A stretch of 64,000 nt of DNA from Amorphophallus konjac (lineage: Eukaryota; Streptophyta; Magnoliopsida; Alismatales; Araceae), in contig CM040123.1 of NCBI GenBank assembly GCA_022559845.1, positions 319,219,933 to 319,283,932 on the forward strand, given 5' to 3'. The notes under the pieces were generated by a model. The model ran no database searches, was not told where the DNA came from, and saw only the letters and a list, made by a program, of their open reading frames with translations. The position numbers and the translations under genes were made by a program. This document shows, in pieces, positions 1 through 11,245 of the stretch; the stretch's first letter is position 1, and each line of letters starts with the position of its first letter.

Positions 1-589
1 GCTTTGTATGGGCGTCTTTGTCGTACACCGTTGGACTGGTGACCGACTATTGACAGGACCGGATATGATTCAGCAGTGTGTTGATGTGGTACGTCTGATT
101 AGGCAGAAGATGTTGATAGCTCAAAGTTGACAGAAAAGTTATGCAGATCGGCGTAGAAGACCATTGCAATTTGAGCTTGGAGATTCTATTTTTGGGAAAA
201 TATCTCTGATGGAAGGTGTAATGAGATTTGGGAAGCGTGGAAAGCTTAGTCCCCGATATATTGATCCGTTTCCTATCTTGAAACGTGTGGGCCAAGTGGC
301 TTTTCGACTTTAGTTGCCATCGGCGATGCAATCAATCTACGATGTGTTTCATGTTTCTCAGTTAAGAAAGTATGTTCCTGATGCATCTCACGTATTAGAT
401 GATTCAATGTGGCCTGAAGTGACAGCGGATCTATCTACGCCAGAGTACCCGATACGGATTGATGATCATCGTGAACAACGACTAAGGAATAAGGTAATCT
501 CTCTGGTAAAGGTAGTGTGGCAGCGTCACTCGGGTAATGAAGCTACTTGGGAACGTGAAGACGATATGCGTCAGCAGTTTCTATTTTAA
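1..589 (+). pseudogene. Ty3/gypsy chromovirus pol remnant: integrase C-terminus plus chromodomain (element C)
   Basis: This is the last part of a chromovirus polyprotein, reading into the window from the left. The frame near 45-312 gives the end of integrase (TGPDMIQQC, YADRRRRPLQFELGD, the SPRYIDPFPI region), and 314-589 continues with FHVSQLRKYVPD, typical of Del/Tekay-type elements. The final ~50 residues (PIRIDDHREQRLRNK...VKVVWQ...EATWE) look like a group II chromodomain, which in this family directs insertion to heterochromatin. It is broken: an in-frame TGA lies near 129-131, a TAG at 313-315, and a frame change near 40. The stop at 587-589 is the expected pol end, because a purine tract and LTR follow. 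It is inactive. The Tekay assignment is from remembered motifs. Confidence 0.8.
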
Positions 590-676
590 TTTGAGTGAGG
601 TATATTTTTCTTTCAGTTCTCTCCTTGTGCTTCCTTTTAAATTTCGAGGATGAAATTTCTATTAGGAGGGAGGGAC
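590..676 (+). other. 3' untranslated stretch and polypurine tract of element C
   Basis: Between the pol stop and the LTR lies a short segment with AATTTCGAGGATGAAATTTC at about 639-658 followed by purine-rich AGGAGGGAGGGA ending near 675. A motif of this form just before a purine tract is characteristic of Tekay/Del chromoviruses and would prime plus-strand DNA synthesis. Confidence 0.65.
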
Positions 677-816
677 CGTAAGACCCGGTAGTTAACGGAT
701 TCTTATCGGTATCGAAATATAAAAAGATTCATGAATTTAGGCTATTTTAATGGGCTTAATGGGCCTAGTTAAGTGGGCTTAGCCATTTTTATAAGCTTTT
801 AGAAATCACATAAGGC

Positions 817-821
817 ATATA
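817..821. repeat. Target site duplication of element A (ATATA), left copy
   Basis: ATATA at 817-821 is repeated exactly at 11246-11250 on the other side of element A. A perfect 5-bp duplication is expected for a Copia integrase and fixes both LTR ends. Confidence 0.92.
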
Positions 822-971
822 TGTTGAACACATGTGCACCATGATTACTATTATGGTTTTGATGATAGCAACTATTATAAGTCACATTGTGTTTGCATAT
901 AATGTCATTGTGTATCTGTTTAAGCAGTTTGTCATTTCATCGAACAGGTTGCGGGCATGTGCACTGCATTC

Positions 972-1660
972 GAAGTCTATACGTTGGACAAAGTCTGTAT
1001 GATGGACAAAGTCTATACGTTGGACAAAGTCTATACGTTGGACAAAGTATGTACATTGGACAAAGTCTAAACGTTGGACTAAGTTTGTACGTTGGACAAA
1101 GTCTATGCGTTGGACAAAGTCTGTACATTGGACGAAGTCTATACGTTGGACAAAGTCTGTACGTTGCTGAACATGAAGTCTGTACGTTGGCTGCCTAGCA
1201 CAACTCGAAGTCTATACGTTGCTGCAGATGAAGTCTGTACGTTGGCTGCATGCACAACTCAAAGTCTGTACGTTGCATAACACGAAGTCTGTACGTTGCG
1301 GCAGATAAAGTCTGTACGTTGCTGCAGATGAAGTCTATACGTTGGCTGCATGCATAAAACAAAGTCTGTACGTTGCACAAGACAAAGTCTGTACATTGGC
1401 TGCTAGCACAACTCCAAGTCTGTACGTTGGTTGATGGCTGCAACACAAGTCTATACATTGGCCGGCTACTTGACACGCAAAGTCTATACACTGCGTTCTG
1501 TTGTGTTCGTGCATCAAGTTACCAAGTCTATACGTTCACGAAGCAAGTCTGTATAGGCTCATGCATGCTCAAGGTGCAAAGTCTGTACAGAGTTCATACA
1601 TGCACACAAAGTCTACACGTCCAAGCCTTGATGCAAAGTCTATACAACAACTACAAGCTT
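972..1660 (+). repeat. 18-bp degenerate tandem array in the LTR of A
   Basis: Eleven consecutive units with an exact 18-bp spacing run from 972 to about 1169, consensus AAGTCTRTACGTTGGACA. The same AAGTCTRTACGTT core then continues at irregular spacing, separated by CTGCATGCA-like spacers, to about 1660. The 3' LTR carries the equivalent array at 9162-9850. Because the period is a multiple of three it creates spurious repetitive frames; I see no sign that it is translated. Confidence 0.85.
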
Positions 1661-1835
1661 CATTCAAATAGCCAAGGCCACTGCACAAGATGAGAGTCAA
1701 AAGATAAAGATTCAGTTGGTACTTTCTAGACCAACAAGGATGAAGTTACAGACATGAACATGCTGCTAATGGACACAAGCGACGGAGCTGAAGCGGCTAA
1801 CGGACCGACCCGGGCTGGACCGGGGTTTGCCCAGC

Positions 1836-2015
1836 TGGCGGTCGACCGCCAGCACAGGGGCGGTCGACCGCCCCAGCTAGGGACCCCCTGACTGCAGATC
1901 TGTCAGCTGCAGGTCGACCGCCAGCCAGTAGCGGTCGACCGGATTTCCCAGGGATCATCCGTTTACAGGTGTTTTAGTAGCGGTCGACCGCTAGAAGCCA
2001 CAAGTCAACCGCCAG
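1836..2015. repeat. GGCGGTCGACCGCC palindrome cluster in the LTR of A
   Basis: About six full or half copies of the palindrome GCGGTCGACCGC occur in 180 bp (for example near 1837, 1860, 1911, 1937, 1980 and 2005), spaced 25-45 bp apart, just upstream of the TATA box. The 3' LTR copy lies at 10026-10205. Repeated CGG-type palindromes upstream of the core promoter are a described Sirevirus trait; a role as enhancer or methylation target is inference. Confidence 0.75.
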
Positions 2016-2152
2016 CCCCGATGCAGCCATGCTTGACTTCAAAATCCACCTCATGGCTAGCTCCTTTCCATGGATTTGTTTAATCAAAACTCACCTAATC
2101 TCCCATGATTTGTGGATCTGGTCTGGGGGGTGTCCAAGGACCATTCAAGGTC

Positions 2153-2159
2153 TATAAAA
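2153..2159 (+). promoter_or_regulatory. TATA box of the A LTR
   Basis: TATAAAA sits in GGTCTATAAAACCAACACATG, about 1.33 kb into the LTR and downstream of the palindrome cluster. It is the only good TATA box in the LTR and is unchanged in the 3' LTR (10343-10349). Transcription would start near 2185. Confidence 0.65.
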
Positions 2160-3057
2160 CCAACACATGAAGGGTTAGAAACCCAAATGCTTCAAGGCTT
2201 CAAGAGAGATCAAGGGAGGCCATTCGCGAGCATTGTAGCATCTCCGTGAACAGTGTTTCGGGCAGGAGTTCTTCATCTATTCCAAGGCATTCAAGTCCAG
2301 ATCTGAAGCCATCTCAACCTCCAAGGAAGAAGAAGCAATCAAGGCTCTCAAGGGTGATCTAAACTGCATCCTTCTTCCTCTTCATCAACTCAAGCAGATT
2401 CAAGGAAGCACAACTCACAAGGAAGAAGAAGCCATTGCTGTTGAATCAAGAAGAGAGCTTTGTGAAGAAGATAGAAGCCTCTATTGGTGATCTACATCCA
2501 TAGAAGAATCCGAATCAAGCTCCAGCAATCTCAGACAAGATTTTTCTTCTTGAGCTTATTTCATATCTTGTTTGAATAGCTTGATATTTGTTCTTTCTTC
2601 TTCATTTCATTCGAACAATCAAAACTGAAGATCGTCCCTACTGGTGGTTAGTAGGAAGGCAATCGAAAGTTGTCCGATCTGCGGTGTTGACGTCCCTACC
2701 GGTGGTTAGTAGGAAGGCAGTCGGTGGTTCTCTGATTTACGGTTTGGTGTGCTGCACTAGTGAAGCCTCACCGGATTTGGTGAGGGGTGGACGTAGGACT
2801 GGAGATTCAGTCCGAACCACCTTAAAATCTCGTGTGTTGTGGTTTGCTTGTGCGATTGCTTTATGTTAGATGCATGCTTAGGTTCAATATCTATATTGCG
2901 TAATCATCTTGCCAAGCAAATCATTTGTGTTCTTCGTCAAGCTAGTTATATTCCGCTGCTTATTTCATCATCTAGCTTTAAAGAGGGTTGCATTACGAAA
3001 AGAGGGGCAGATCTATTCACCCCTCCCCTCTAGATCCACTGTCCACTACACAATAAG

Positions 3058-3071
3058 TGGTATCAGAGCCC
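3058..3071 (+). other. Primer binding site of A (tRNA-iMet)
   Basis: TGGTATCAGAGCCC begins two bases after the LTR end. TGGTATCAGAGC is complementary to the 3' end of plant initiator methionine tRNA, the usual primer of Copia elements. Confidence 0.92.
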
Positions 3072-3082
3072 AATCTCTCATT

Positions 3083-4062
3083 ATGAGGTCCAACGACCTT
3101 GAGGGAAATGGTGGATCAGCGTCTAAGGGTTATTTACCTGAAGGACACTATGTGAACAGACCTCCTTATTTCATTGGATTTAACTATCCTTATTGGAAAC
3201 ATCGCATACAGGTGTTCATTCGCGCTCAAGACTACGAACTTTGGCTAGTGATCAGCAAAGGTCCGTATGAGCTTACGGATAATGAGGACTTGTGGACCAA
3301 AGAACAAATAAGACAATCCACTGTCAACTGGAGTGCCAAACACATCATGCAATGCTCACTCCATCCAGTAGAGTTCTCAAGAGTGGCGACCTGCGCAACT
3401 GCAAAATAAATGTGGGACAAGTTAGAGGTAATCTATGAAGGAACCTCTCATGTACGAGAAACAAAAGCTAATATCTTAGTTTCTGAATATGAAATGTTCC
3501 GCATGAAGCCTGATGAATCAATTCGAGATATGTATGCTCGATTAACTGTGCTTACTAACAGTTTGACTGATTTGGGAAAGAAAAGATTGAAGAGACAGTC
3601 ACCAACATTCCCAAAAAGCCTGTCCAAAAACCTAAGAAAGGTCGACCTTCCCCACAGCATAGGTCAACACTTCCTTGGCCATTGCATGCTCAACCTTCCA
3701 GATTTCACCACAATTGGATTGCACACTCATATAGGGCAACATCACCATATCTTTGGGACAATTGTGATTTCTGTGTTCATCAATTTCTTATGTGGCAAAA
3801 CAATCACTTTCAACCCAAAACCAACCGACCGCCTCAATGGCTTAAGAAGCAAACTTCATCAAACTTCCACAAACTCCAACCAAGAGCCTCCAAACAGAAA
3901 ATGAATGTCAAGATTGAAAAGAAAAATCAAATCCTTGCTCTAAGCAAACAAAACATGAATGTTAGGAAGGTCTGGATTCCAAAAGAAATGGTTTCATGTT
4001 TTGAAAATCTGAAGAGTTTGATGGGACCCAAATTTGGTTGGGTTCCAAACACAATTGCTTAA
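3083..4062 (+). pseudogene. gag remnant of element A
   Basis: It starts at the ATG at 3083, the first after the primer site. The N-terminal ~160 codons match Copia Gag of the UBN2 type: NRPPYFIGFNYPYWKHR, then YELWLVISKGPY, MWDKLEVIYEG, RETKANILV and EYEMFRMKPDESI. An in-frame TAA (3407-3409) stands where related element D has a glutamate codon (AKEMWDKL). Beyond about 3580 the frame is lost: the distal UBN2 part and CCHC zinc knuckle are not recognisable, which implies an internal deletion plus drift. A Gag-to-protease linker reappears at about 3955-4062 (VWIPKEM...GPKFGWVPNT). The product would have formed the particle coat; this copy cannot. Confidence 0.8.
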
Positions 4063-7000
4063 TTGCTTGTACAGGAGTGTCTTACAGCCATGCATAACAG
4101 GTGGTATCTTGATAGCGGCTGTTCAAGACACATGACTGGAGACAAATCAAAATTTTATCTCTTGGAGGAAAAGGAAGGAGGATACGTCACATTTGAGGGG
4201 AACAACAAAGGAAAAATTATTGGAACAGGTAATGTAGGTAAGAATATCTCCAACTCCATTTGTAACGTGCTGCTAGTTGAAGGTTTGAAATACAACCTGC
4301 TTAGTATAAGTCAATTGTGTGATAAGGGTCACAAAGTGTTGTTTGACTCTCATGAATGTAGAATCCTTGAACCAAAATCTGATAAGGTAAAATTTTCTGA
4401 TAAGAGAGTCAACAATGTTTACATGATTGACTTAGATGATTCTGCTCATTTAAATCTTTGTCTTGCTGCACCAAAATCTGAACTTGCATGGTTATGGCAT
4501 CGTAGACTAGGACATGCTAGCTACAATGTCTTACATAAACTGTTAAAGCATTCAATGGTGAATGGGTTGCCTGAACTCTCTTTTAAACAAGAAAACAAGT
4601 TGTGTGATGCATGTGCCCTAGGTAAACAAACAAGAAAATCATTCAAGGGAAGATCTGAAAATACATCATCCAAACCACTCGAGCTAATTCATATGGACCT
4701 GTTTGACCCAACCAGAACTACTAGCTTAAGTGGTAGAAAATATGGATATGTCTTGGTGGATGACTTTTTTTGGTTTACATGGGTTTTCTTTCTCACACAT
4801 AAAAATGATGCTTTTGATGAGTTTCAGGCACTCTACATGAAGATAAAGCAGGGCGGTGAGTTTAAAATTTCCAAGATCCAATCTGATCATGGTGGTGAAT
4901 TTGAAAATGCTAACTTCTATAATCTTTGTAGAGCTGAAGGCATTTCACACCGATTTTCTTCACCAAGAACCCCAGAGCAAAACAGTGTAGTTGAAAGGAG
5001 AAGCCGAACACTTGTAGAGATGGCAAGAACCATGCTTGCTGAACGGTAACTTCCAAGGAGGTTTTGGGCTGAAGCGGTAAACTCAACATGTTATATTATC
5101 AACCGCTCTATGGTAAGGCCGCACACCAAAAAGACTCCTTATGAGTTGCTGAAAGGTAAAAAGCCCTCTCTCTCACATATGAAAGTGTTTGGTTCTAAAT
5201 GCTTCATCCATAATAATGACAAAAGAGATTTAGATAAATTCGAGCCCAAGAATGATGAAGGTATATTCTTTGGATATTCTGATAGATCTAGGGCTTATAG
5301 AATTTACAATATCAAGAGTCAAACTGTGGAAGAATCACCCCATGTTCCTTTGATGAATATCATGATTCTAACAATGATAACTCTTGCAGGAAAAACGATG
5401 AAGATGGAGAATTCCTAAGCATAAAGGACAAGAGTGATCCTCCACAAGAAGAAATAAAAGAAGCTGGTGACCTAGCTGAATCAAGCAATGCAAGGGATCA
5501 AGCTCCAAGAGAAGGTAACGATTTTACAAACATTAGAATTCTTAAGGATCATCCTTTAGAAAACGTCATTGGCAGCTTGAATGACCCACCTAGAACAAGG
5601 TCACATTTTAAAATTATGGAAGAATTAGATCAACTTGCTCTTGTCTCGCAGCATGAACCCAAAAATATTGATGAAGCATTAAAAGATGAAAACTGGAAAA
5701 ATTCAATGCAAGACGAGTTAAACCAGTTTGAAAGGAATAAAGTTTGGCATCTTGTTCCTAGACCTTCATCACAATCTGTCATAGGCACTAAATGGGTCTT
5801 TAGGAACAAACTAAGTGAGGATGGCAAGATAGTAAGAAACAAAGCTAGATTGGTGGCTCAAGGGTATAATCAAGAGTTTGGGGTAGACTTTGATGAATAT
5901 TATGCCCCAGTTGCTAGACTCGAAGCCATCAGAATTTTACTTACCTTTGCATGCTCCCTTAGAATAAAGCTGTATCAAATGGATGTCAAAAGTGCTTTCT
6001 TGAATGGCTTGATCAAAGAAGAAGTCTATGTTGAGCAGCCCCCTGGCTTTGAGAATTCTACCAATGCAGATTTTGTATATAAGTTAGACATGGCGCTTTA
6101 TGGACTTAAGCAAGCACCAAGAGCTTGGTATGAGAGACTAAGCTCGTTCCTCATTGAAAAAGGGTACACACGAGGTAAGATAGATCAAACACTTTTCACT
6201 AAGAAGCAAGGTAAGAACATCTTGATTGTTCAAATTTATGTTGATGACATTGTGTTTGGTTCTACAAAATCTGAAATGTGTGAGGAATTTGCTAACCTCA
6301 TGACTAGCGAATTTGAGATGAGCCTAATGGGAGAACTTCAATTCTTTCTCGGTTTGCAGGTCAACCAAGGAGAAGATGGGTGCTTCATAAATCAATCCAA
6401 ATACATCAAGGAGCTGCTGAAAAGATTTGACATGACAAACAGTAAAATCATTGCAACTCCTATGAGCACCACAACATCACTGGATTTGGATGAAAATGGT
6501 AAATTAGTGGATGCAAAGGTCTATAGAGGTATGATTGGTTCTTTGCTTTATTTGACTGCATCCCGACCAGATATCCAGTTTAGTGTATGCCTTTGTGCTA
6601 GATTTCAAGCTAGTCCTAGAGAATCTCATTTGACTGCCTTCAAACGTATCCTTCGATATCTTGCCGGCACTCAAGATTTGGGATTGTGATATCCGTCATC
6701 ATGTGATTTATCTCTTATATCTTATTCTGATGCGGATTACACTGGATGCAAGCTGGATCGTAAGAGTACTAGTGGCTATTGCCAGTTTCTAGGCGAGTGT
6801 TTAGTTTCTTGGGCCTCCAAGAAATAGCACTCGGTTGCCCTCTCAACCGCGGAGACAGAATATGTTGCTGCGGGGAGCTGTGGCACCCAAGTGTTATGGA
6901 TTAAACACCAACTCCAAGACTACTTGGTGGATCTTGGTTGTGTCCCGATTCTGTGTGATAACACTAGTGCTATCAACCTTGCAAAAAATCCAGTCCAGCA

Positions 7001-7192
7001 CTCTAGGACTAAGCATATTGAGATTAGGCATCACTTCATTAGAGACGAGGTCAGTAAGAAAAATTTTGAATTACATTTTGTTGATACTCTAAATCAAATT
7101 GCTGATATTTTCACCAAGCCCTTGTGTAATGACAGGTTTTCAACACTCAGAAGGGAGCTTGGTCTTTGCCGACCTCAGGCCACTAAAAATTG
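4063..7192 (+). pseudogene. pol remnant of element A (protease, integrase, RT, RNase H)
   Basis: Copia order is clear. The protease has WYLDSGCSRHMTG (about 4093-4131). The pre-integrase zinc finger reads WLWHRRLGH...CDACALGKQ (4490-4635). The integrase core shows HMDLFDP, QSDHGGEF and NSVVER for its D, D and E residues (4690-5000). RT has [19 protein letters not shown] and YVDDIVFG (5785-6260). RNase H ends with DADYTGCK, ALSTAETEYVAA, SRTKHIEIRHHFIRD and the DIFTKPL terminus (6729-7192). Breaks: TAA 5047-5049, a one-base frame change near 5345, TGA 6687-6689 (expected TGG), and TAG 6825-6827 (expected CAG). The domains are otherwise collinear, so this is a near full-length but dead gene. 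Confidence 0.88.
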
Positions 7193-8997
7193 AAATGATG
7201 ATCATGTCCAATTTAGTTGTGTGTTTTTACAGATTGGTGTGTTCATGTATTGTTTATATGTCAATGTGTCATTTTGCATATGTGTCGTATTGCATGGTTT
7301 GTGTAGCATCATTCTTGCATGGCCATGGTATATCAAATGTTGATGTATGGAAAGACAAATTATGCTTGCCTAGACACACTCAATATGCGTGAGGTTTCAC
7401 CTCCGCCAAGTACCATGAGTCATTGTCGCATATAGGCCATATAGTAAGGGGGAGTTGTCACTTTGCAGTAATCATGCATATGTTTCTTTTTCATTCTGTT
7501 GCATTTAATAAATGTACAACCATGTGTTGGGTCATGCATTTCATATCTGCCAAATTCATGTTTGATCAGGTCAACCCCTGCATGGTTCTACTCCCTCACT
7601 CCTTGACGTTTGTCCTTACATTTGCTTGCAAACATAACTCCTTGAGTGCATTCTCTGCATATCTTTAGGGGGAGTTTTGTTGCTTTTCTTATCTCTTGCA
7701 ATCTGAACTTCACTGGCTTCCAGTTTGACAATACCGTTCATGAGACAGACGGACATATGGAGTAAGAGCTTTCTATTATGTGCCTTGATGATTTTCCATT
7801 CAATGAAATCGGTTCAGATTTAATGATTTCCTTGAAGTTCTGAAATATTGGTTCTGAAATCATCTATGTTCTTGATTTTAATAGACCTTAACTAGAGACT
7901 GCATATTATGCTTTGAATGACTATCATCCTATCTGAAAATCTAAATTTCATGACAATCTTGGTGATACTCTAAAGCTTAGTATTGGTGTTAAACATCTTG
8001 ATGAGCTGGAATTCTTGAAAAATAAATTTGACAGAGCAATGATATTGTTGCATGGAGAAATATGTCCCGTCATCAAATCAAGTGACGAATGACATGTCAT
8101 GATGTGCCCCTGTTATCTCTGTCTTAATACATTTGGCCTCTAGGCAGAGCAACGGCATAATCACTGAGAAACATATCTTCCCATCACAGAAATGAGTTTG
8201 GATATGTCATGACGTGCCTTTGCTATCTCTGTTCATTTTGAAGCATCATAGTCAGTCTTACCAAATATCTAGGAATACTGGCGTCTAAACAACGTGTATT
8301 CTTATGGGTAGGAGGTATGTACTAGACTTGATTGCTCGTAAAATATGAGTCTTGTGCCTTCAAATGCAAAAAATAAAAACATACTGAAAATTACATTTGC
8401 TGCGATCATAACATTCCATGCTCTACTCATGTCTGTTTAGTCTCAATACTAGTTTTTGTGTTATTCCCTTAGCAGTTATTGAACATGGATATATAAGACA
8501 AGGGAAGGTTAAACATTGCAATGATATGCACCTTTGGTTCATTTCTATTAAATCTTCTATGTAGATGCTCTTCGAACTCTGTTGATGATATCGGATTTCA
8601 TTAGCTTTGAACCGTACATGTTGCTCGCGATATGGTTCAGGTTTGCATATTATGGCTTGCTCTTCCCTCTCCTTCACCTCTGGTCTCACTGACCTTTGTC
8701 ACCTACTCTACTTTATCCATCCTTTTTGCTATTGGCAAAGTGGGAGAATTCTTTGTGTGAGTCAAATTCTTTGTGTGAGTCCTTTGTAAGAGCTATGGAT
8801 GAGTGAATGGTGTACGAGGGAGATTCACTTTGTGCATCTCATTTGTGTATCCAATGCATAGCATTCATATCTGCATTCATAATTGCATTCACATGCTATT
8901 ACTATCATGGATCTTGAGTTGCATATGTTACACATATCATACACTTTGCCATCTTGGCTATTTCTGCCATATAATGACTCACAATGTTGCCATCATC
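7193..8997 (+). other. 3' non-coding region of element A
   Basis: There are 1.8 kb of A/T-rich DNA between pol and the 3' LTR with no long frame and no envelope-like gene. GGGGGAG tracts at about 7448 and 7668 (AAGGGGGAGTTGTC, TAGGGGGAGTTTTG) resemble the functional purine tract at 8998; multiple such tracts are typical of Sireviruses. A pair of diverged, similar segments (about 8040-8110 and 8160-8220, both with CATGACGTGCC-like ends) suggests an old local duplication. Confidence 0.7.
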
Positions 8998-9011
8998 AAA
9001 AAGGGGGAGAA
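8998..9011 (+). other. Polypurine tract of element A
   Basis: AAAAAGGGGGAGAA lies directly before the 3' LTR start TGTTGAAC and serves as the plus-strand primer. Confidence 0.88.
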
Positions 9012-11245
9012 TGTTGAACACACGTGCACCATGATTACTATTATGGTTTTGATGATAGCAACTGCTATAAGTCACATTGTGTATGCATATGATGTCATTG
9101 TGTATCTGTTTAAGCAGTTTGTCATTTCATCGAACAGGTTACGGGCATGTGCACTGCATTCGAAGTCTATATGTTGGACAAAGTCTGTATGATGGACAAA
9201 GTCTATACGTTGGACAAAGTCTATACGTTGGAAAAAGTCTGTACATTGGACAAAGTCTATACGTTGGACAAAGTATGTACGTTGGACAAAGTCTATGTGT
9301 TGGATAAAGTCTGTACATTGGACGAAGTCTATACGTTGGACAAAGTCTGTACGTTGCTGAACATGAAGTATGTACGTTGGCTGCCTAGCACAACTCGAAG
9401 TCTATACGTTGCTGCAGATGAAGTCTGTACGTTGGCTGCATGCACAACTCAAAGTCTGTACGTTGCACAACATGAAGTCTGTACGTTGCGGCAGATGAAG
9501 TCTATACGTTGCTGCAGATGAAGTCTATACGTTGGCTGCATGCACAAAACAAAGTCTGTACATTGCACAAGACAAAGTCTGTACGTTGGCTGCTAGCACA
9601 ACTCCAAGTCTGTACGTTGGTTGATGGCTGCAACACAAGTCTATACATTGGCCGGCTACTTGACACGCAAAGTCTATACATTGCGTTCTGTTGTGTTCGT
9701 GCATCAAGTTACCAAGTCTGTACGTTCATGAAGCAAGTCTGTACAGGCTCATGCATGCTCAAGGTGCAAAGTCTGTACAGAGTTCATACATGCACACAAA
9801 GTCTACACGTCCAAGCCTTGATGCAAAGTCTATACAACAACTACAAGCTTCATTCAAATAGCCAAGGCCACTGCACAAGATGAGAGTCAAAAGACAAAGA
9901 TTCAGTTGGTACTTTCTAGACCAACAAGGATGAAGTTACAGACATGAATAGGTTGCTAATGGACACAAGTGACGGAGCTGAAGCGGCTAACGGACCGACC
10001 CGGGCTGGACCGGGGTTTGCCCAGCTGGCGGTCGACCGCCAGCATAGGGGCGGTCGACCGCCCCAGCCAGGGACCCCCCGACTGCAGATCTGTCAGCTGC
10101 AGGTCGACCGCCAGCCAGTAGCGGTCGACCGGATTTCCCAGGGATCATCCGTTTGCAGGTGTTTCAGTAGCGGTCGACCGCTAGAAGCCACAAGTCGACC
10201 GCCAGCCCCGATGCAGCCATGTTTGACTTCGAAATCCACCTCGTGGCGAGCCCCTTTCTATGGATTTGTTTAATCAAAACTCACCTAATCTCCCATGATT
10301 TGTGGATCTGGTCTGGGGGGTGTCCAAGGACCATTCAAGGTCTATAAAACCAACACATGAAGGGTTAGAAACCCAAATGCTTCAAGGCTTCAAGAGAGAT
10401 CAAGGGAGGCCATTCGCGGGCACTGTAGCACCTCCGTGAACAGTGTTTCGGGCAGGAGTTCTTCATCCATTCCAAGGCATTCAAGTCCAGATCTGAAGCC
10501 ATCTCAACCTCCAAGGAAGAAAAAGCAATCAAGGCTCTCAAGGGTGATCTAAACTGCATCCTTCTTCCTCTTCATCAACTCAAGCAGATTCAAGGAAGCA
10601 CAACTCACAAGGAAGAAGAAGCCATTGCTGTTGAATCAAGAAGAGAGCTTTGTGAAGAAGATAGAAGCCTCTATTGGTGATCTACATCCATAGAAGAATC
10701 CGAATCAAGCTCCAGCAATCTCAGACAAGATTTTTCTTCTTGAGCTTATTTCATATCTTGTTTGAATAGCTTGATATTTGTTCTTTCTTCTTCATTTCAT
10801 TCGAACAATCAAAACTGAAGATCGTCCCTACCGGTGGTTAGTAGGAAGGCAATCGAAAGTTATCCGATCTGCGGTGTTGACATCCCTACTGGTGGTTAGT
10901 AGGAAGGCAGTCGGTGGTTCTCTGATTTGCGGTTTGGTGTGCTGCACTAGTGAAGCCTCACCGGATTTGGTGAGGGGTGGACGTAGGACTGGAGATTCAG
11001 TCCGAACCACCTTAAAATCTCGTGTGTTGTGGTTTGCTTGTGCGATTGCTTTATGTTAGATGCATGCTTAAGTTCAATATCTATATTACGTAATCATCTT
11101 GCCAAGCAAATCATTTATGTTCTTCGTCAAGCTAGTTATATTCCGCTGCTTATTTCATCATCTAGCTTTAAAGAGGGTTGCATTGCGAAAAGAGGGGCAG
11201 ATCTATTCACCCCTCCCCTCTAGATCCGCTGTCCACTACACAACA
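9012..11245 (+). repeat. 3' LTR of element A
   Basis: It is identical in length to the 5' LTR and about 97.4% identical with no net indel. It ends CACTACACAACA, followed by the ATATA duplication (11246-11250). Confidence 0.92.

Larger units (their letters stand above)
822..3055 (+). repeat. 5' LTR of element A
   Basis: It runs from TGTTGAACAC to ...CACTACACAATA; the 3' copy ends CAACA, giving the inverted ends TGTTG/CAACA. It contains an 18-bp repeat array (972-1660), a palindrome cluster (1836-2015), a TATA box (2153) and a long A/G-rich leader (2220-2560). Small open frames across the array are by-products of its 18-bp periodicity. Confidence 0.92.
822..11245 (+). mobile_element. Element A: complete Sirevirus-like Copia LTR retrotransposon, defective
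   Basis: This is a 10,424-bp element with two LTRs of identical length (2,234 bp, constant offset 8,190), a tRNA-iMet primer site, gag, pol in the Copia order (protease, integrase, RT, RNase H), a 1.8-kb non-coding 3' region, a polypurine tract and a perfect 5-bp target duplication. By manual count the LTRs differ at about 59 positions (97.4% identity), mostly transitions. Features pointing to the Sirevirus (SIRE/Maximus/Opie) genus are the long LTRs, repeated GGGGGAG purine tracts in the 3' region, and short CGG-containing palindromes in the LTR. Coding capacity is ruined by nonsense codons at 3407, 5047, 6687 and 6825, a frameshift near 5345 and a gag deletion, so it must have relied on relatives if it moved recently. 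Confidence 0.92.

Noticed and set aside
972..1660. Possible CRISPR-like or coding repeat in the LTR
   Set aside because: Units abut with an 18-bp period and have no unique spacers of constant length; the setting is a eukaryotic LTR and both LTR copies share it.
7423..7668. Possible envelope-like gene in the 3' region of A
   Set aside because: Only an 81-codon frame, with no signal peptide or coiled-coil region; the segment looks non-coding.
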